Notes: a model not told the origin generated them from the letters alone. A stretch of DNA of 64,000 nt from Pedococcus_A sp963730585 (GCA_963730585.1 CAVSSL010000013.1:62001-126000); one strand, 5' to 3'. Numbered from the stretch's first letter, positions 51,364 through 60,219 are shown. Numbers and translations are program-made.

Positions 51364-52554
51364 TCAGCGCCGGGGCACGACTGTCCGGGCGGTGGACCAG
51401 GCGCTGAAGCCGTAGGCGTTCCGGAAGGCGACCTTGACCCGGTAGGTGCGCCCGTTGGTGAGCGGCCCGAGGGTGCCGCCGGTCCGCGAGCCCGAGAAGG
51501 TCGTGTACCGGGGCAAGCCGTAGCGGCGCTGGCTGGGGCTCCACACCTCGTAGGACACCCGGACCCCGGTGGTCCCCTTCGGCGGCCGCCCCCAGCTGAG
51601 CCCTGCCCTCGCGGACCGGGGGGTGACCGTCAGCCGGGGCGCTGCCGGTGTCCGGTTCCACAGCGCGGTGACGCACGAGGAGGTGGCCGGCGGGGTCCAG
51701 TTCCGGCCACGCACCAGGTGGTCGAAGGACGTGGCGCCGAAGACCTGCGGCATCCTGACCGCTCCCGAGGCGGTGCACGCGCGCAGCGACTTCGGGTCGA
51801 TGCGGGTGCCCTTCACGCCGCCGTAGCGCACCTCGTAGTGCAGGTAGTCCGTGGTGCACGGCGGCATGTCGCCCCAGTGGCCCATCCGCCCGATCATGGT
51901 GGCGGGCGTGACGAGCTGCCCCTCCCGCGCCGTGAGGCGGTCGAGGTGGTGGTACCTGCTGACGAGCCCCCCTCCGTGGTCCACCCAGCCCCAGGTGCCC
52001 TCGGCCATCTTCCCCGGGGTCGAGCTGCAGCTGGCGTAGCGGGCGCCGACGTGGAACACGCCCGCCCCTGCCGCGTGGACCGGGGCACCGCGTCGGCCGA
52101 TGAACTCGATGGCCCAGTACCCGTGGAAGAGGTCGCCGTTGCTCTTGCGGCAGTTCGTCCGGACGCAGGTGATCTTCGCGGACTCACGGACCGGGGACCA
52201 GACGGGGTTGCTGTAGGGATGCTTGGGGTTCGGCGCCGGCGTGCGGATGGCCACCTGCTCGACAGCGGCCCCCGACAGGGCCGCCCCCGGCAGGACCGCC
52301 TCGGCCGGAGTGTTCGTGGGCACCGCTGTCGGCAGCGGTGAGGCGACCGTGGGTACTGCTGTCGGCACCGCGGTCGGCACCGGTGTCGCGGTGGGTGTCG
52401 GCGATGGGCTCTGGCTCTGGCGGGAGGGCCGCACCTCGACTGCCAGCGGTGCAGCGAGCACGACCCCCAGCGACAGGAGCGCGGCGAGCCGCAGTGGTCC
52501 GCCCTCCGCCCTGGCAGCCGCGACCGTCCTGCGACCTCCCCCTGGCATCCCCAT
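51364..52554 (-). CDS. Secreted M23-like peptidase-fold protein with fibronectin III-like domain
   Basis: 396 residues. An N-terminal signal segment (AALLSLGVVLAAPLAVEV), a Pro/Thr-rich linker (TATPVPTAVPTAVPT), then a lysostaphin/M23-like domain with RYHHL and YLHYEVR; the first metal motif HxGxD is replaced by FHGYWAIEF, so metal binding and activity are doubtful. The C-terminus resembles an Fn3 domain (PRLTVTPRSARAGLSW ... RTYRVKVAF). ATG 52554 has GGAG about 8 nt upstream. Likely cell-wall-associated. Confidence 0.72.
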   Translation of the reverse strand: MGMPGGGRRTVAAARAEGGPLRLAALLSLGVVLAAPLAVEVRPSRQSQSPSPTPTATPVPTAVPTAVPTVASPLPTAVPTNTPAEAVLPGAALSGAAVEQVAIRTPAPNPKHPYSNPVWSPVRESAKITCVRTNCRKSNGDLFHGYWAIEFIGRRGAPVHAAGAGVFHVGARYASCSSTPGKMAEGTWGWVDHGGGLVSRYHHLDRLTAREGQLVTPATMIGRMGHWGDMPPCTTDYLHYEVRYGGVKGTRIDPKSLRACTASGAVRMPQVFGATSFDHLVRGRNWTPPATSSCVTALWNRTPAAPRLTVTPRSARAGLSWGRPPKGTTGVRVSYEVWSPSQRRYGLPRYTTFSGSRTGGTLGPLTNGRTYRVKVAFRNAYGFSAWSTARTVVPRR

Positions 52555-52680
52555 GGCCGGCTCCTCGACGAGACGGTGCGCTGCGGCGGCCGCCAGGTCA
52601 TCCCCTCCCCAGCCACCTGCCTCCACCCTCTGCTGCGGACGGGTGGCGGGGAACCGGCACCGTGCCTAGAGCCGAATGGC

Positions 52681-52714
52681 GAAGCGCCCTCGACCGTTGG
52701 GGCGAGGGCGCTTC
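52681..52714 (-). terminator. Terminator of the ParA-family gene
   Basis: 12-bp stem GAAGCGCCCTCG with a 10-nt loop, 40 bases beyond the ParA stop on the minus strand. Confidence 0.75.
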
Positions 52715-52753
52715 TCCGGGCTGCGCCGTTCGGGCTGGTCCGTTCGGGTCAGG

Positions 52754-53536
52754 TCAGACCTTGCTGAGCAGGTTCTTGGCCACCGCGCGGTAGGCCTGGG
52801 CTCCCTTGGAGGTGCGTGAGGTCGCGAGGATCGAGCGGCCCACGGCGGGGGCCTCGGCGAAGCGGACGGTCTTCGGGATCGGGGGCTCGAGCACCGGCAG
52901 GCTGTAGCGCTCGCCCACGTCGGCCAGCACCTCCTGCGCGTGGTTGCTGCGCCCGTCGAAGAGCGTGGGCAGGATGCCCAGGACGGCGAGGTCCTTGTTG
53001 AGGATCTTCTTGACGTCGGTCACGGTGTCGAGCAGCTGGCCGACGCCTCGGTGGCTGAGCATCTCGCAGGGCATGGGGATGATCAGGCCCTGGCTGGCGG
53101 TCAGCGCGTTGAGGGTGAGCACACCGAGGCTGGGCGAGCAGTCGAGCAGGATCACGTCGTAGTCGTCGCGCACGTCCTCCAGCGCGGTCCGCAGCACGTA
53201 CTCGCGCCCGGGGCGCGGCAGCAGCTGGGCCTCGGCGCCGGCGAGGTCGATGACGCTGGGGACGAGGTCGACGCCGTCCTCGCACTCGACCCGGGCCTCC
53301 TCCACGGACGCCTGGCCCAGCAGCACCTCGTTGACCGACAGCTCCACGACGTCGGGGTCGACGCCGAGGCTGAAGGTGAGGCAGGCCTGGGCGTCGAGGT
53401 CGACGAGCAGCACGCGCTTGCCGTGCTCGGCGAACGCAGCGCCCAGCGACGCCACGGACGTGGTCTTGGCGACGCCCCCCTTCTGGTTCGCGACGGAGAT
53501 GACCGTGGCCGGCTTCTTCGTGCGGGGCTTCGCCAC
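52754..53536 (-). CDS. ParA-family ATPase (orphan)
   Basis: 260 residues. Deviant Walker A KGGVAKTT (19-26), switch I VDLDAQACLT and switch II LLDCSPSLGVLTLNAL, as in ParA/Soj-type partitioning ATPases. No ParB gene or parS site is recognised nearby, so it may position something other than the chromosome, such as a protein cluster. GTG 53536 has GAAAGG 7 nt upstream. A terminator follows at 52681. Confidence 0.88.
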   Translation of the reverse strand: MAKPRTKKPATVISVANQKGGVAKTTSVASLGAAFAEHGKRVLLVDLDAQACLTFSLGVDPDVVELSVNEVLLGQASVEEARVECEDGVDLVPSVIDLAGAEAQLLPRPGREYVLRTALEDVRDDYDVILLDCSPSLGVLTLNALTASQGLIIPMPCEMLSHRGVGQLLDTVTDVKKILNKDLAVLGILPTLFDGRSNHAQEVLADVGERYSLPVLEPPIPKTVRFAEAPAVGRSILATSRTSKGAQAYRAVAKNLLSKV

Positions 53537-53662
53537 GTGGTGACCTTTCGCTTCGAGGGGGTTCTGGGCAGGACCACAAGGCCCGTATGCCGTGCGGCCC
53601 AGTGTCTCAGGTGTCCGCGGGTCCCGAGCGCGCCCTCCGGGGTTCGAGCGGGGCGATCTCGG

Positions 53663-54253
53663 TCACGTCTCGACTGCTGGGACGGGCTGTCCGCGCCACC
53701 GCTCGGCGTTGATCCGGTAGAGCACGTGCCGTCGCAGCGGGTGTCCGGGCGAGACGGCGGGGTGGTCGAAGTCGCCGTGCTCGTCGCGCTCCATGCCCAG
53801 GCGCTCCATCACGCGCCGCGACGGTGTGTTGGGCACGGCAGTCAGCGAGACCACCTCGTCGAGCGCCAGCGGGCCGAAGGCGTGGGCGAGCGAGGCCCGT
53901 CCCGCCTCGGTGGCGAAGCCGTGGCCCCAGGCCGAGCGGGCCAGGCGCCAGCCGACCTCGACGCAGGGCAGGCACGGCAACGGGTGCCGCGGCACCTGCA
54001 GCCCGGTGAACCCGATGAACTCGCCGGTGTCGCGCCGCTCGAGCGCCCAGAGGCCCCAGCCCTGGTCGTCGATGGCCGCCGCGATCGCGCGCGCCCACGC
54101 GTCGGACCGCTCGCGACTCAGCGGCTCCTCGAAGAAGCGCATCACCTCGGGGTCGCGGTTCAGGGCCGCGAAGGGGACGAGGTCGTCCTCCCGCCACTGC
54201 CGCAGCAGGAGCCTGGGTGTCTGCAGGGTCTCGGCGGTCACGGCACCGGCCAC
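53663..54253 (-). CDS. GNAT acetyltransferase (RimJ/RimL type)
   Basis: 196 residues. N-terminal TPRLLLRQWREDDLVPFAAL, the acetyl-CoA loop RSAWGHGFATEAGRAS (usually RxxGxG/A) and EVVSLTAVPNTPSRRVMERLGM are RimL-type features, often modifying N-terminal residues or small amines. Start GTG 54253 is taken; GTG 54241 is in frame. It lies 7 nt after the nuclease stop on the same strand. Confidence 0.82.
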   Translation of the reverse strand: MAGAVTAETLQTPRLLLRQWREDDLVPFAALNRDPEVMRFFEEPLSRERSDAWARAIAAAIDDQGWGLWALERRDTGEFIGFTGLQVPRHPLPCLPCVEVGWRLARSAWGHGFATEAGRASLAHAFGPLALDEVVSLTAVPNTPSRRVMERLGMERDEHGDFDHPAVSPGHPLRRHVLYRINAERWRGQPVPAVET

Positions 54254-54260
54254 CGAGCAC

Positions 54261-55121
54261 TCACGGCTGCTCCCCGTCGAGGGCGGCCCAGTCGCTCTTC
54301 TCCGGGCCGGCCGCCTGACCGGCCGGGCAGTGGGCGCGGAAGTCGCACCACTGGCACAGCGGGGTCACGTTCGCCGGGAAACGGCCCGAGTCGACCCCGA
54401 ACTCGGCGTAGTCGGCCTCGGCCTTCTGCGCGTCGCGGGCGATCGACTCGGCCTCGTCGACCTTGCGCTTCAGCGACTCGCCGGTGTGCTCGTGGGTCGC
54501 GACGGTGCCGGTCGGCAGGTGGTGCAGCTCGACCCGCACGCACCGGCGACGGAACATCTTCCAGGCCGCCGCGGCATACAGCGCCAGCGGCAGGGAGGTG
54601 CGGGCCTCGTCGTCGGTGGACGGGACGCGGCTGGTCTTGTAGTCGACGACGACGAGCTCGCCGTCGCGCTCGTCGAGCCGGTCGATGCGGCCCTGCAGCG
54701 CGAGCCGCTCGGTCTTGAGCGACACGGTGCGCTCGATGCCGAGCGGCTGGCGGGACGGGTCGACTCCCTGCAGGTAGGTCGTGACCTGCTCCTGCGCCTT
54801 GGCTCGCCAGCGCTGCGACTGGTCGGTGTCGCGGAAGCCGAGCTCGATCCACGAGGTGCGCACCAGCTCGGCGCCGGCCGCCGCCGTGCGCTGGGCGGGC
54901 GGCAGGTCCCACCAGTCGCGCAGCGCGTTGTGGACCGCGACGCCGACCGAGGTGTGCGCGCGCTGCGGGCGGGCCGGCGGTCGCGGGCGGTCGAGGTACT
55001 GCAGGCGGTAGCGCCTCGGGCAGTCGAGCCACGCGTGCAGCCGGGAAGGGCTGGCGCGGAACAGGCGCACCGGCATACCGCCGAACTCCTGCTGCTCGAA
55101 ACGCTGCACCCCCGCCGTCAT
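54261..55121 (-). CDS. RecB-family nuclease (PD-(D/E)XK) with Fe-S cysteines
   Basis: 286 residues. Cys in LDCPRRYRLQYL at the N-terminus and the C-terminal CQWCDFRAHCP form the Fe-S cluster of AddB/Cas4-like nucleases; GRIDRLDERDGELVVVDYKTSR holds the PD-(D/E)XK Asp and Lys. Acts on DNA ends, possibly with other repair proteins. ATG 55121 has TAACCT 6 nt upstream and no ribosome site, so leaderless. No CRISPR array is nearby, so it is not read as Cas4. Confidence 0.88.
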   Translation of the reverse strand: MTAGVQRFEQQEFGGMPVRLFRASPSRLHAWLDCPRRYRLQYLDRPRPPARPQRAHTSVGVAVHNALRDWWDLPPAQRTAAAGAELVRTSWIELGFRDTDQSQRWRAKAQEQVTTYLQGVDPSRQPLGIERTVSLKTERLALQGRIDRLDERDGELVVVDYKTSRVPSTDDEARTSLPLALYAAAAWKMFRRRCVRVELHHLPTGTVATHEHTGESLKRKVDEAESIARDAQKAEADYAEFGVDSGRFPANVTPLCQWCDFRAHCPAGQAAGPEKSDWAALDGEQP

Positions 55122-55130
55122 GCGCGCAGG

Positions 55131-55748
55131 TTATCCCTCACCCATGACAAAGGCCCGGACGCTGTTGGCGAGCATCTGCACGGCGATGGCCGACAGCAGC
55201 AGGCCGGCGATGCGGGTGAGCAAGGTCGTGCCGCTGTCGCGGAGCAGGCCGTGCACCCGGCTCGCGAAGCGCAGGAAGAGCCAGACCACGAGAAGGGCCC
55301 CGAACAGCGCGAACGCGACCGCGGTGTACTCGCTCGGCTGGTCGGCCTTCTGCACCCCGAGCATCGTCGCGACGATGGCGCCGGGACCGGCCAGGAGCGG
55401 CGTGCCGAGCGGCACCATCGCCACGTTGACCCCGACGTCGGCGTGCTGCTCAGACTCCTTGCCGGTCAGCAGCTCGAGCGCCACGAGGAGCAGCAGCAGG
55501 CCACCGGCGCCCTGGAGCGCGGGCAGCGAGATGTGGAGGTACTGGAGGATCTGCTGGCCGAACAGCGCGAACGCGGTGATGACCCCCAGCGCCACGAGGG
55601 CCGCGCGCCGCGCGGCGGCCACCCGCTGCCTGTGGGTCAGGCTCTTGGTGAGGCCGAGGAACACCGGCAGGATGCCGGGCGGGTCCATGATCACGAGCAG
55701 CGTGACGAACATCGAGACCAGCACCTCGATGTCCACGGGAGCGCTCAC
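55131..55748 (-). CDS. MarC-family integral membrane protein
   Basis: 205 residues with six hydrophobic segments. Family phrases MFVTLLVIMDPPGILPVFLGLT and AGPGAIVATMLG match MarC (UPF0056), formerly linked to antibiotic resistance but of unknown transport function. GTG 55748 overlaps the PHP stop by GTGA. Confidence 0.88.
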   Translation of the reverse strand: MSAPVDIEVLVSMFVTLLVIMDPPGILPVFLGLTKSLTHRQRVAAARRAALVALGVITAFALFGQQILQYLHISLPALQGAGGLLLLLVALELLTGKESEQHADVGVNVAMVPLGTPLLAGPGAIVATMLGVQKADQPSEYTAVAFALFGALLVVWLFLRFASRVHGLLRDSGTTLLTRIAGLLLSAIAVQMLANSVRAFVMGEG

Positions 55749-56596
55749 GCGCGCACCACCGTGGTGCCGCTGGTGGCCTGCTCCTCGATCTGGGCGAGCA
55801 CGGCCGGATCGGTGGTGTTCTCGCCGATCCGGTTCTCCTTGCCGGTGCCGTGGTAGTCGCTGGAGCCGGTGACGAACAGCCCGAGCCGCTCGGCGAGCGC
55901 CACCGCGTGCGCCCGCTCGGGCCCGAGGTGGTCACGGTGGTAGGCCTCGAGGCCGCCGAGGCCCGCCTCGGCCATCTGCTCGATCACGTGGTCGGTGACG
56001 GTGCGGCCGCGCCGGTTCGCGAAGGGGTGCGCCATCACGGGCACCCCACCCGCCTCACGCACCAGCTCCACGGCGCGCACGACGTCCGGGGCGTAGTGGT
56101 GCACGTAGTAGGGACTGCGGTCATGCAGCAGGTCCGCGAACGCGGCGTCGCGGTCCCTGACGTAGCCGGCCTCGACGAGCGCGTCGGCGACGTGGGGACG
56201 GCCGAGCGTCGCCCCCGGCCTGGCCTGGGCGCGCACCGCCTCGAGGGTGACCGGTATGCCGTCGGCGGCCAGCAGGGCGACCATCCGCTCCATCCGGGTG
56301 CTCCGGCTCGCGCGGGCCCGCTCCATCTCGTGGCGCAGCCCGGGGTGGTCGGGGTCGATGAGGTAGCCGAGGAGGTGGACGCTGATCCCGTGGTGCTGCG
56401 TGGAGAGCTCGACGCCCGGCACGAGGTCGACGCCGAGCTCCAGCCCGGCCCGGGACGCCTCGGCCCAGCCGGCGGTGGTGTCGTGGTCGGTGAGGGCGAT
56501 GGCGGTGAGCCCGTGGGCTGCGGCCTCGGCGACGACCTGGGCGGGGTCGTGGGTGCCGTCACTCGCGTTGGAGTGGGTGTGCAGGTCGATCGCCAC
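55745..56596 (-). CDS. PHP-domain phosphoesterase
   Basis: 283 residues. The PHP metal motifs are present: IDLHTHSNASDG near the start, TDHDT, PGVELS, MAHPFANRRG and GSSDYHG at the end. It probably hydrolyses a phosphoester such as 3',5'-nucleoside bisphosphate or histidinol-type substrates. GTG 56596 has TACCCT 6 nt upstream and no ribosome site. It is coupled to marC by GTGA. Confidence 0.88.
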   Translation of the reverse strand: MAIDLHTHSNASDGTHDPAQVVAEAAAHGLTAIALTDHDTTAGWAEASRAGLELGVDLVPGVELSTQHHGISVHLLGYLIDPDHPGLRHEMERARASRSTRMERMVALLAADGIPVTLEAVRAQARPGATLGRPHVADALVEAGYVRDRDAAFADLLHDRSPYYVHHYAPDVVRAVELVREAGGVPVMAHPFANRRGRTVTDHVIEQMAEAGLGGLEAYHRDHLGPERAHAVALAERLGLFVTGSSDYHGTGKENRIGENTTDPAVLAQIEEQATSGTTVVRA

Positions 56597-56650
56597 GGGG
56601 CAAGGGTAGGGCAGCCGGGCTGGGCCACCGCGGCGTGCCATGATCGAGGG

Positions 56651-57706
56651 GTGGCCGTGACGAACCGATGGGTGGCCGCGACGACCCGCCTGCCGATCCG
56701 CGACGCCGAGGGTGCAGACCGGTTCGAGGTCTTCCTCGTCTCGTCCATCCTGTCGATCGCGCTGACGCGGGTCTTCCTGGCAGCCACCGGCTTCCCGCAG
56801 CTCGGCGGGGACGGCCTGCACCTGGCCCACCTGCTCTGGGGCGGGCTGGCGATGCTCGTGGCCCAGCTGCTGTTCATGCTGTTCCTCAGCCGGGCGGTGC
56901 GGAACGCCGCCACCGTGTTCGCCGGTATCGGCTTCGGGCTGTTCATCGACGAGGTCGGCAAGTTCGTCACCGGTGACAACAACTACTTCTACGAGCCGGT
57001 CGCGGCCATCATCTACGGCACCTTCGTCGGCACCTACCTGGCTGTGACGTTCGTGGTGCAGCGCCACCCGCTCACCGACCGCGAGCGGGTCGTCAACGCG
57101 GTCGAGCTGCTCAAGGAGTCGGCGGCGCACGACATGGACCACGCCGAACGGCGGCGCGCCATCGAGCTGCTGGGCAGCGTGGGTCCGTCCGAACCGCTCG
57201 CCGCCCCGCTGCGGCAGGCACTGGAGTCGCTGCCGAGCGAGGAGCCCTCGCGGTCGCTCATCGCCCGGGGGTATGCCGGCGTGCGCGGCTTCATCACGAA
57301 TCTGCCCCGCATCGAGGTGGTCCAGCGGGTCGCGGTTCTGGCCATCGTGCTGGCCGTGGCCCAGGCGGTGGTGTTGCCGGTGCGGCTGCTCGTCGACGAG
57401 CCGGGCGTCCGCAACCTCGTCTATGCCGCCTTCGCGGTCGGGTCACTGGTCGTGGCCCTGGTGGGCGTGCGGCTCTGGTTGCGCGACCAGCGCGCGCGGG
57501 CACTGCGCCTGTTCGAGGCCTCGCTGCTGGTGCAGCTGCTCGTCGTGCAGTTCTTCCGGCTGCTCGAGGTCGAGTTCAGCGGGTTCGTGACCGTCTTCGT
57601 CGACCTCGCCCTGCTCGGGGTCTGCCGAGCCCTCGCCTACGAGCAGCGCCAGCCCTCCCGCTCCCCCGACGGCCCGGCCATCCCGGTCGGACGCGACCCC
57701 GACTGA
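56651..57706 (+). CDS. Multi-pass membrane protein of unknown function
   Basis: 351 residues. About seven hydrophobic segments in three groups, with HLLWGGLAMLVAQLLFMLFLSR, GFGLFIDEVGKFVTGDNNYFY (a conserved-looking acidic loop) and a helical cytoplasmic segment. I do not recognise a family. GTG 56651 is chosen over GTG 56657; CATGAT stands 6 nt before it, so it may be leaderless. It is divergent from the PHP gene, sharing a 54-bp region. Confidence 0.7.
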   Translation: MAVTNRWVAATTRLPIRDAEGADRFEVFLVSSILSIALTRVFLAATGFPQLGGDGLHLAHLLWGGLAMLVAQLLFMLFLSRAVRNAATVFAGIGFGLFIDEVGKFVTGDNNYFYEPVAAIIYGTFVGTYLAVTFVVQRHPLTDRERVVNAVELLKESAAHDMDHAERRRAIELLGSVGPSEPLAAPLRQALESLPSEEPSRSLIARGYAGVRGFITNLPRIEVVQRVAVLAIVLAVAQAVVLPVRLLVDEPGVRNLVYAAFAVGSLVVALVGVRLWLRDQRARALRLFEASLLVQLLVVQFFRLLEVEFSGFVTVFVDLALLGVCRALAYEQRQPSRSPDGPAIPVGRDPD

Positions 57707-57788
57707 CGTCCGTCCGCCGGCGAGGCAACCTTTCCGGGCACCTCGCCGTAGGGCAGGGTGAAGGACTTGCCAGTCGACAGGGGGCACG

Positions 57789-58322
57789 ATGAGGGGACGC
57801 GACAAGGCCGCAGGTGACGCAGCCTTCGCCACGTTCGTCGAGCAGGCGACGCCGTCGCTGATGCGCACGGCGTGGCTGCTCACCGGGTCGACGGACGCAG
57901 CCCGCGAGCTCGTGCAGGCTTCGCTCGTCAAGACGTATGCCGCGTGGCACCGCGTGCGCCCGGACGAGGCCGTCGCGTACACCCGGCGCGTGCTGGTCAA
58001 CCACAACACCGACACGTGGCGACGGCGACGCGGCGAGCACCTGGTGCCCGACCTCCCGGAGCAGTCGCACCACGACGTCTCCGGCGCGGACCACCGCGAC
58101 GACATCGTCCGTCTGCTGGCCACGCTCCCCGCCCAGCAGCGACGGGTCGTGGTGCTGCGCTACTACAGCGACCTGTCCGAACAGGCCACCGCCGACCTGC
58201 TCGGCATCTCCGTCGGCGCCGTCAAGAGCGCCGCCTCCCGCGGACTGGCCAGCCTCCGCGCCCAGTACCCGCTCCCCTCAACAGAACTGACCTCTCCCAC
58301 CACCGAAGGGAGCACCCGGTGA
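57789..58322 (+). CDS. SigE-family ECF RNA polymerase sigma factor
   Basis: 177 residues. ECF regions: region 2 (ATFVEQATPSLMRTAWLLTG, then VKTYAAWHRVRPDEA) and region 4 (LPAQQRRVVVLRYYSDLSE, then ADLLGISVGAVKSAASRGL). This is the SigE family found in actinomycetes, typically paired with a single-span membrane partner, here the next gene (GTGA overlap). Target promoters are unknown. Confidence 0.9.
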   Translation: MRGRDKAAGDAAFATFVEQATPSLMRTAWLLTGSTDAARELVQASLVKTYAAWHRVRPDEAVAYTRRVLVNHNTDTWRRRRGEHLVPDLPEQSHHDVSGADHRDDIVRLLATLPAQQRRVVVLRYYSDLSEQATADLLGISVGAVKSAASRGLASLRAQYPLPSTELTSPTTEGSTR

Positions 58323-59434
58323 ACGACGTCTTCGAGGACCAGCTGCGCGCCGACCTGCACACCGCGGCCGGCCGCGCGGCATACGACTCCATCGACCCGA
58401 CCGAGGTCATCGGCGAGGGGCGGCGCGTGGTGCGCCGACGCCACCGCCTGCAGGCGCTCGGCGCAGCGGCAGCCGTCGCGGCCATCGGTGTCGGCGGCTT
58501 CCTCGCCACCGACACCGACCGCACCACGACCGCCCCGCCCGCCGCCCCGTCGACGAGTGCCCCGCCCCTGAACCGCGCGGTCCTGAACCTCACTGACGAC
58601 GGCTCCGCGCGGTTCCTCGCCGAGCTCGACCGGGACAGGACGACGGTGCGCGTCCTCGACGCGTCCGGCTCCTCCCGTCCCGTCGTCGCCACCCTCCGGG
58701 CGCCGGGTCCCGGCGAGCGCTTCGACGTCACCACCGCGGCGGTGCCCGGCACCGGCACCGTCGTCGGGCTCCTGCCGACCGGCGGGCACCTCCTGAAGGC
58801 GGACACCGACGCCCCGTCCCGAGAGGGCGGTTACCGCAGCGACGCCCAGAGGCTCGGACCCGACCTCACGATCTTCGCGGTCCGCTTCGACGACGCCGCC
58901 CGCGTCACCGGCGAGCCACGCATCCTGTGGTCGCTGAGTGGTGAGGTGTGGGACGGCTCGCGCAGTCTGCCCACCGCCCTGTTCGACCCGCCGGACGGCT
59001 CCTCCGTCCCGCAGCTGGTGTGGGTGGACGACGCGAACCAGACCTGGGGCACCTCCGACCCCGTGGGCGGGACCCTCAGCGAGAAGCCGCTGGAGCCGTG
59101 GACCGTGAACAGCATGGGCAGCTTCGAGCCGGCCGGCTCAGCGAACGCGGGGCGGGGCACGTTCGTCATCACCGGGCTGCTCCCCGACGTCGACGCCTCG
59201 AAGCTGAGCGCCACCTGGGCCCCCGGGGTCACGGTGCACACACCCCTGCGGGCCGAGCGACTCGCCACGGCGCCGGGACAGCCCGCCTCCGCAACGGCGA
59301 CGAACCTCACCGCCTTCCACGCCGTGATCACCACCGACGGGGAGCTCCCCGAGCCGCTGCTGCGCTCCATCACCTTCACCGGCCCCGACGGCAAGCAGCA
59401 CGGCCACAGCTACCCAGCGGGCAGCAAGGGCTAA
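58319..59434 (+). CDS. Membrane-anchored partner of SigE-family sigma factor (probable anti-sigma)
   Basis: 371 residues. A short cytoplasmic N-terminus with AAYDSIDPTEVIGEGRR, one membrane segment (about 45-66), a Thr/Pro-rich linker and a large extracellular domain (about 90-371) of beta strands. It starts by GTGA at 58319 from the sigma factor stop, which is the arrangement of anti-sigma or sensor genes. A ZAS-type zinc motif is not evident. Function is inferred from context. Confidence 0.7.
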   Translation: MNDVFEDQLRADLHTAAGRAAYDSIDPTEVIGEGRRVVRRRHRLQALGAAAAVAAIGVGGFLATDTDRTTTAPPAAPSTSAPPLNRAVLNLTDDGSARFLAELDRDRTTVRVLDASGSSRPVVATLRAPGPGERFDVTTAAVPGTGTVVGLLPTGGHLLKADTDAPSREGGYRSDAQRLGPDLTIFAVRFDDAARVTGEPRILWSLSGEVWDGSRSLPTALFDPPDGSSVPQLVWVDDANQTWGTSDPVGGTLSEKPLEPWTVNSMGSFEPAGSANAGRGTFVITGLLPDVDASKLSATWAPGVTVHTPLRAERLATAPGQPASATATNLTAFHAVITTDGELPEPLLRSITFTGPDGKQHGHSYPAGSKG

Positions 59435-59531
59435 CTGCACCGGATACCGTCCGGGCCGCGACTCAACCTTCCGGCCGAAGGCGCCGTTGATGTGGGTGGC
59501 ACCATCACCCGGTGCCGGTGAGGGGAGACGG

Positions 59532-59642
59532 ATGGGACGGCAGCGCCAGCGCGAGCTCGACGAGGAGTTCGCCGAGTTCGCCCGGGGCGCCGCCCCACGG
59601 CTCCTGAAGTCGGCCTGGCTGGTCTGCGGCGACGCCCACCAG
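59532..59642 (+). pseudogene. 5' fragment of a second SigE-family sigma factor gene
   Basis: ATG 59532 preceded by GGGGAG encodes MGRQRQRELDEEFAEFARG then APRLLKSAWLVCGDAHQ, which matches the first 37 residues of SigE-family sigma factors (region 2 entry), like the intact gene at 57789. The sequence then loses the homology: no region 2 rest or region 4 follows before the convergent MaoC gene. It looks like the stub of a deleted duplicate. Confidence 0.7.
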
Positions 59643-59682
59643 AAGGACGGCATCGCACCCTCTCGGGCGGAGGCCGCGGAGG

Positions 59683-60219
59683 TCACGGCCGAGCAGGCGC
59701 CCCCGACCAGTTCTTGTCGGGCTGGGGTGCGGGCCGGCCGGGCTGCTCGCCGCCGCGGGCGTCGAGGTAGTTCTGCTTGGGCACCATGACCTTGCGGCGG
59801 AAGATGCAGACGACCTTGCCGTCCTGGTTGTAGCCGATGGTCTCGACGTGGACGACGCCGCGGTCGTCCTTGCTCGTCGACTCCCACTTGTCGAGCACGG
59901 TGGTCTCGCCGTAGATGGTGTCGCCGTGGAAGGTCGGGGCCACGTGGCGCAGTGACTCGACCTCGAGGTTGGCGATGGCCTTGCCGGAGACGTCGGGCAC
60001 GCTCATGCCGAGCAGCAGCGAGTAGACGTAGTTGCCCACCACCACGTTCTTGCCGAACTGCGTGGTCTCCTCCGCGTAGTGCGAGTCCAGGTGCAGCGGG
60101 TGGTGGTTCATCGTGATGAGGCAGAAGAGGTGGTCGTCGTACTCGGTGACCGTCTTCCCGGGCCAGTGCTTGTAGACCGCGCCGACCTCGAACTCCTCGT
60201 ACGTGCGCCCGAACTGCAT
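59683..60219 (-). CDS. MaoC-family dehydratase (R-specific enoyl-CoA hydratase type)
   Basis: 178 residues. The hot-dog fold signature includes YDDHLFCLITMNHHPLHLDSHYAE with the catalytic Asp and His, and GNYVYSLLLGMSV. It hydrates or dehydrates an acyl-CoA. ATG 60219 has AAGGGAG about 5 nt upstream. Substrate unknown. Its 3' end lies close to the sigma-factor fragment, which may have been lost when this junction formed. Confidence 0.88.
   Translation of the reverse strand: MQFGRTYEEFEVGAVYKHWPGKTVTEYDDHLFCLITMNHHPLHLDSHYAEETTQFGKNVVVGNYVYSLLLGMSVPDVSGKAIANLEVESLRHVAPTFHGDTIYGETTVLDKWESTSKDDRGVVHVETIGYNQDGKVVCIFRRKVMVPKQNYLDARGGEQPGRPAPQPDKNWSGAPARP

Noticed and set aside
54261..55121. Cas4-like nuclease suggesting a CRISPR locus
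   Set aside because: The Fe-S and PD-(D/E)XK motifs are shared with AddB-like repair nucleases; no repeat-spacer array or other cas gene is visible.
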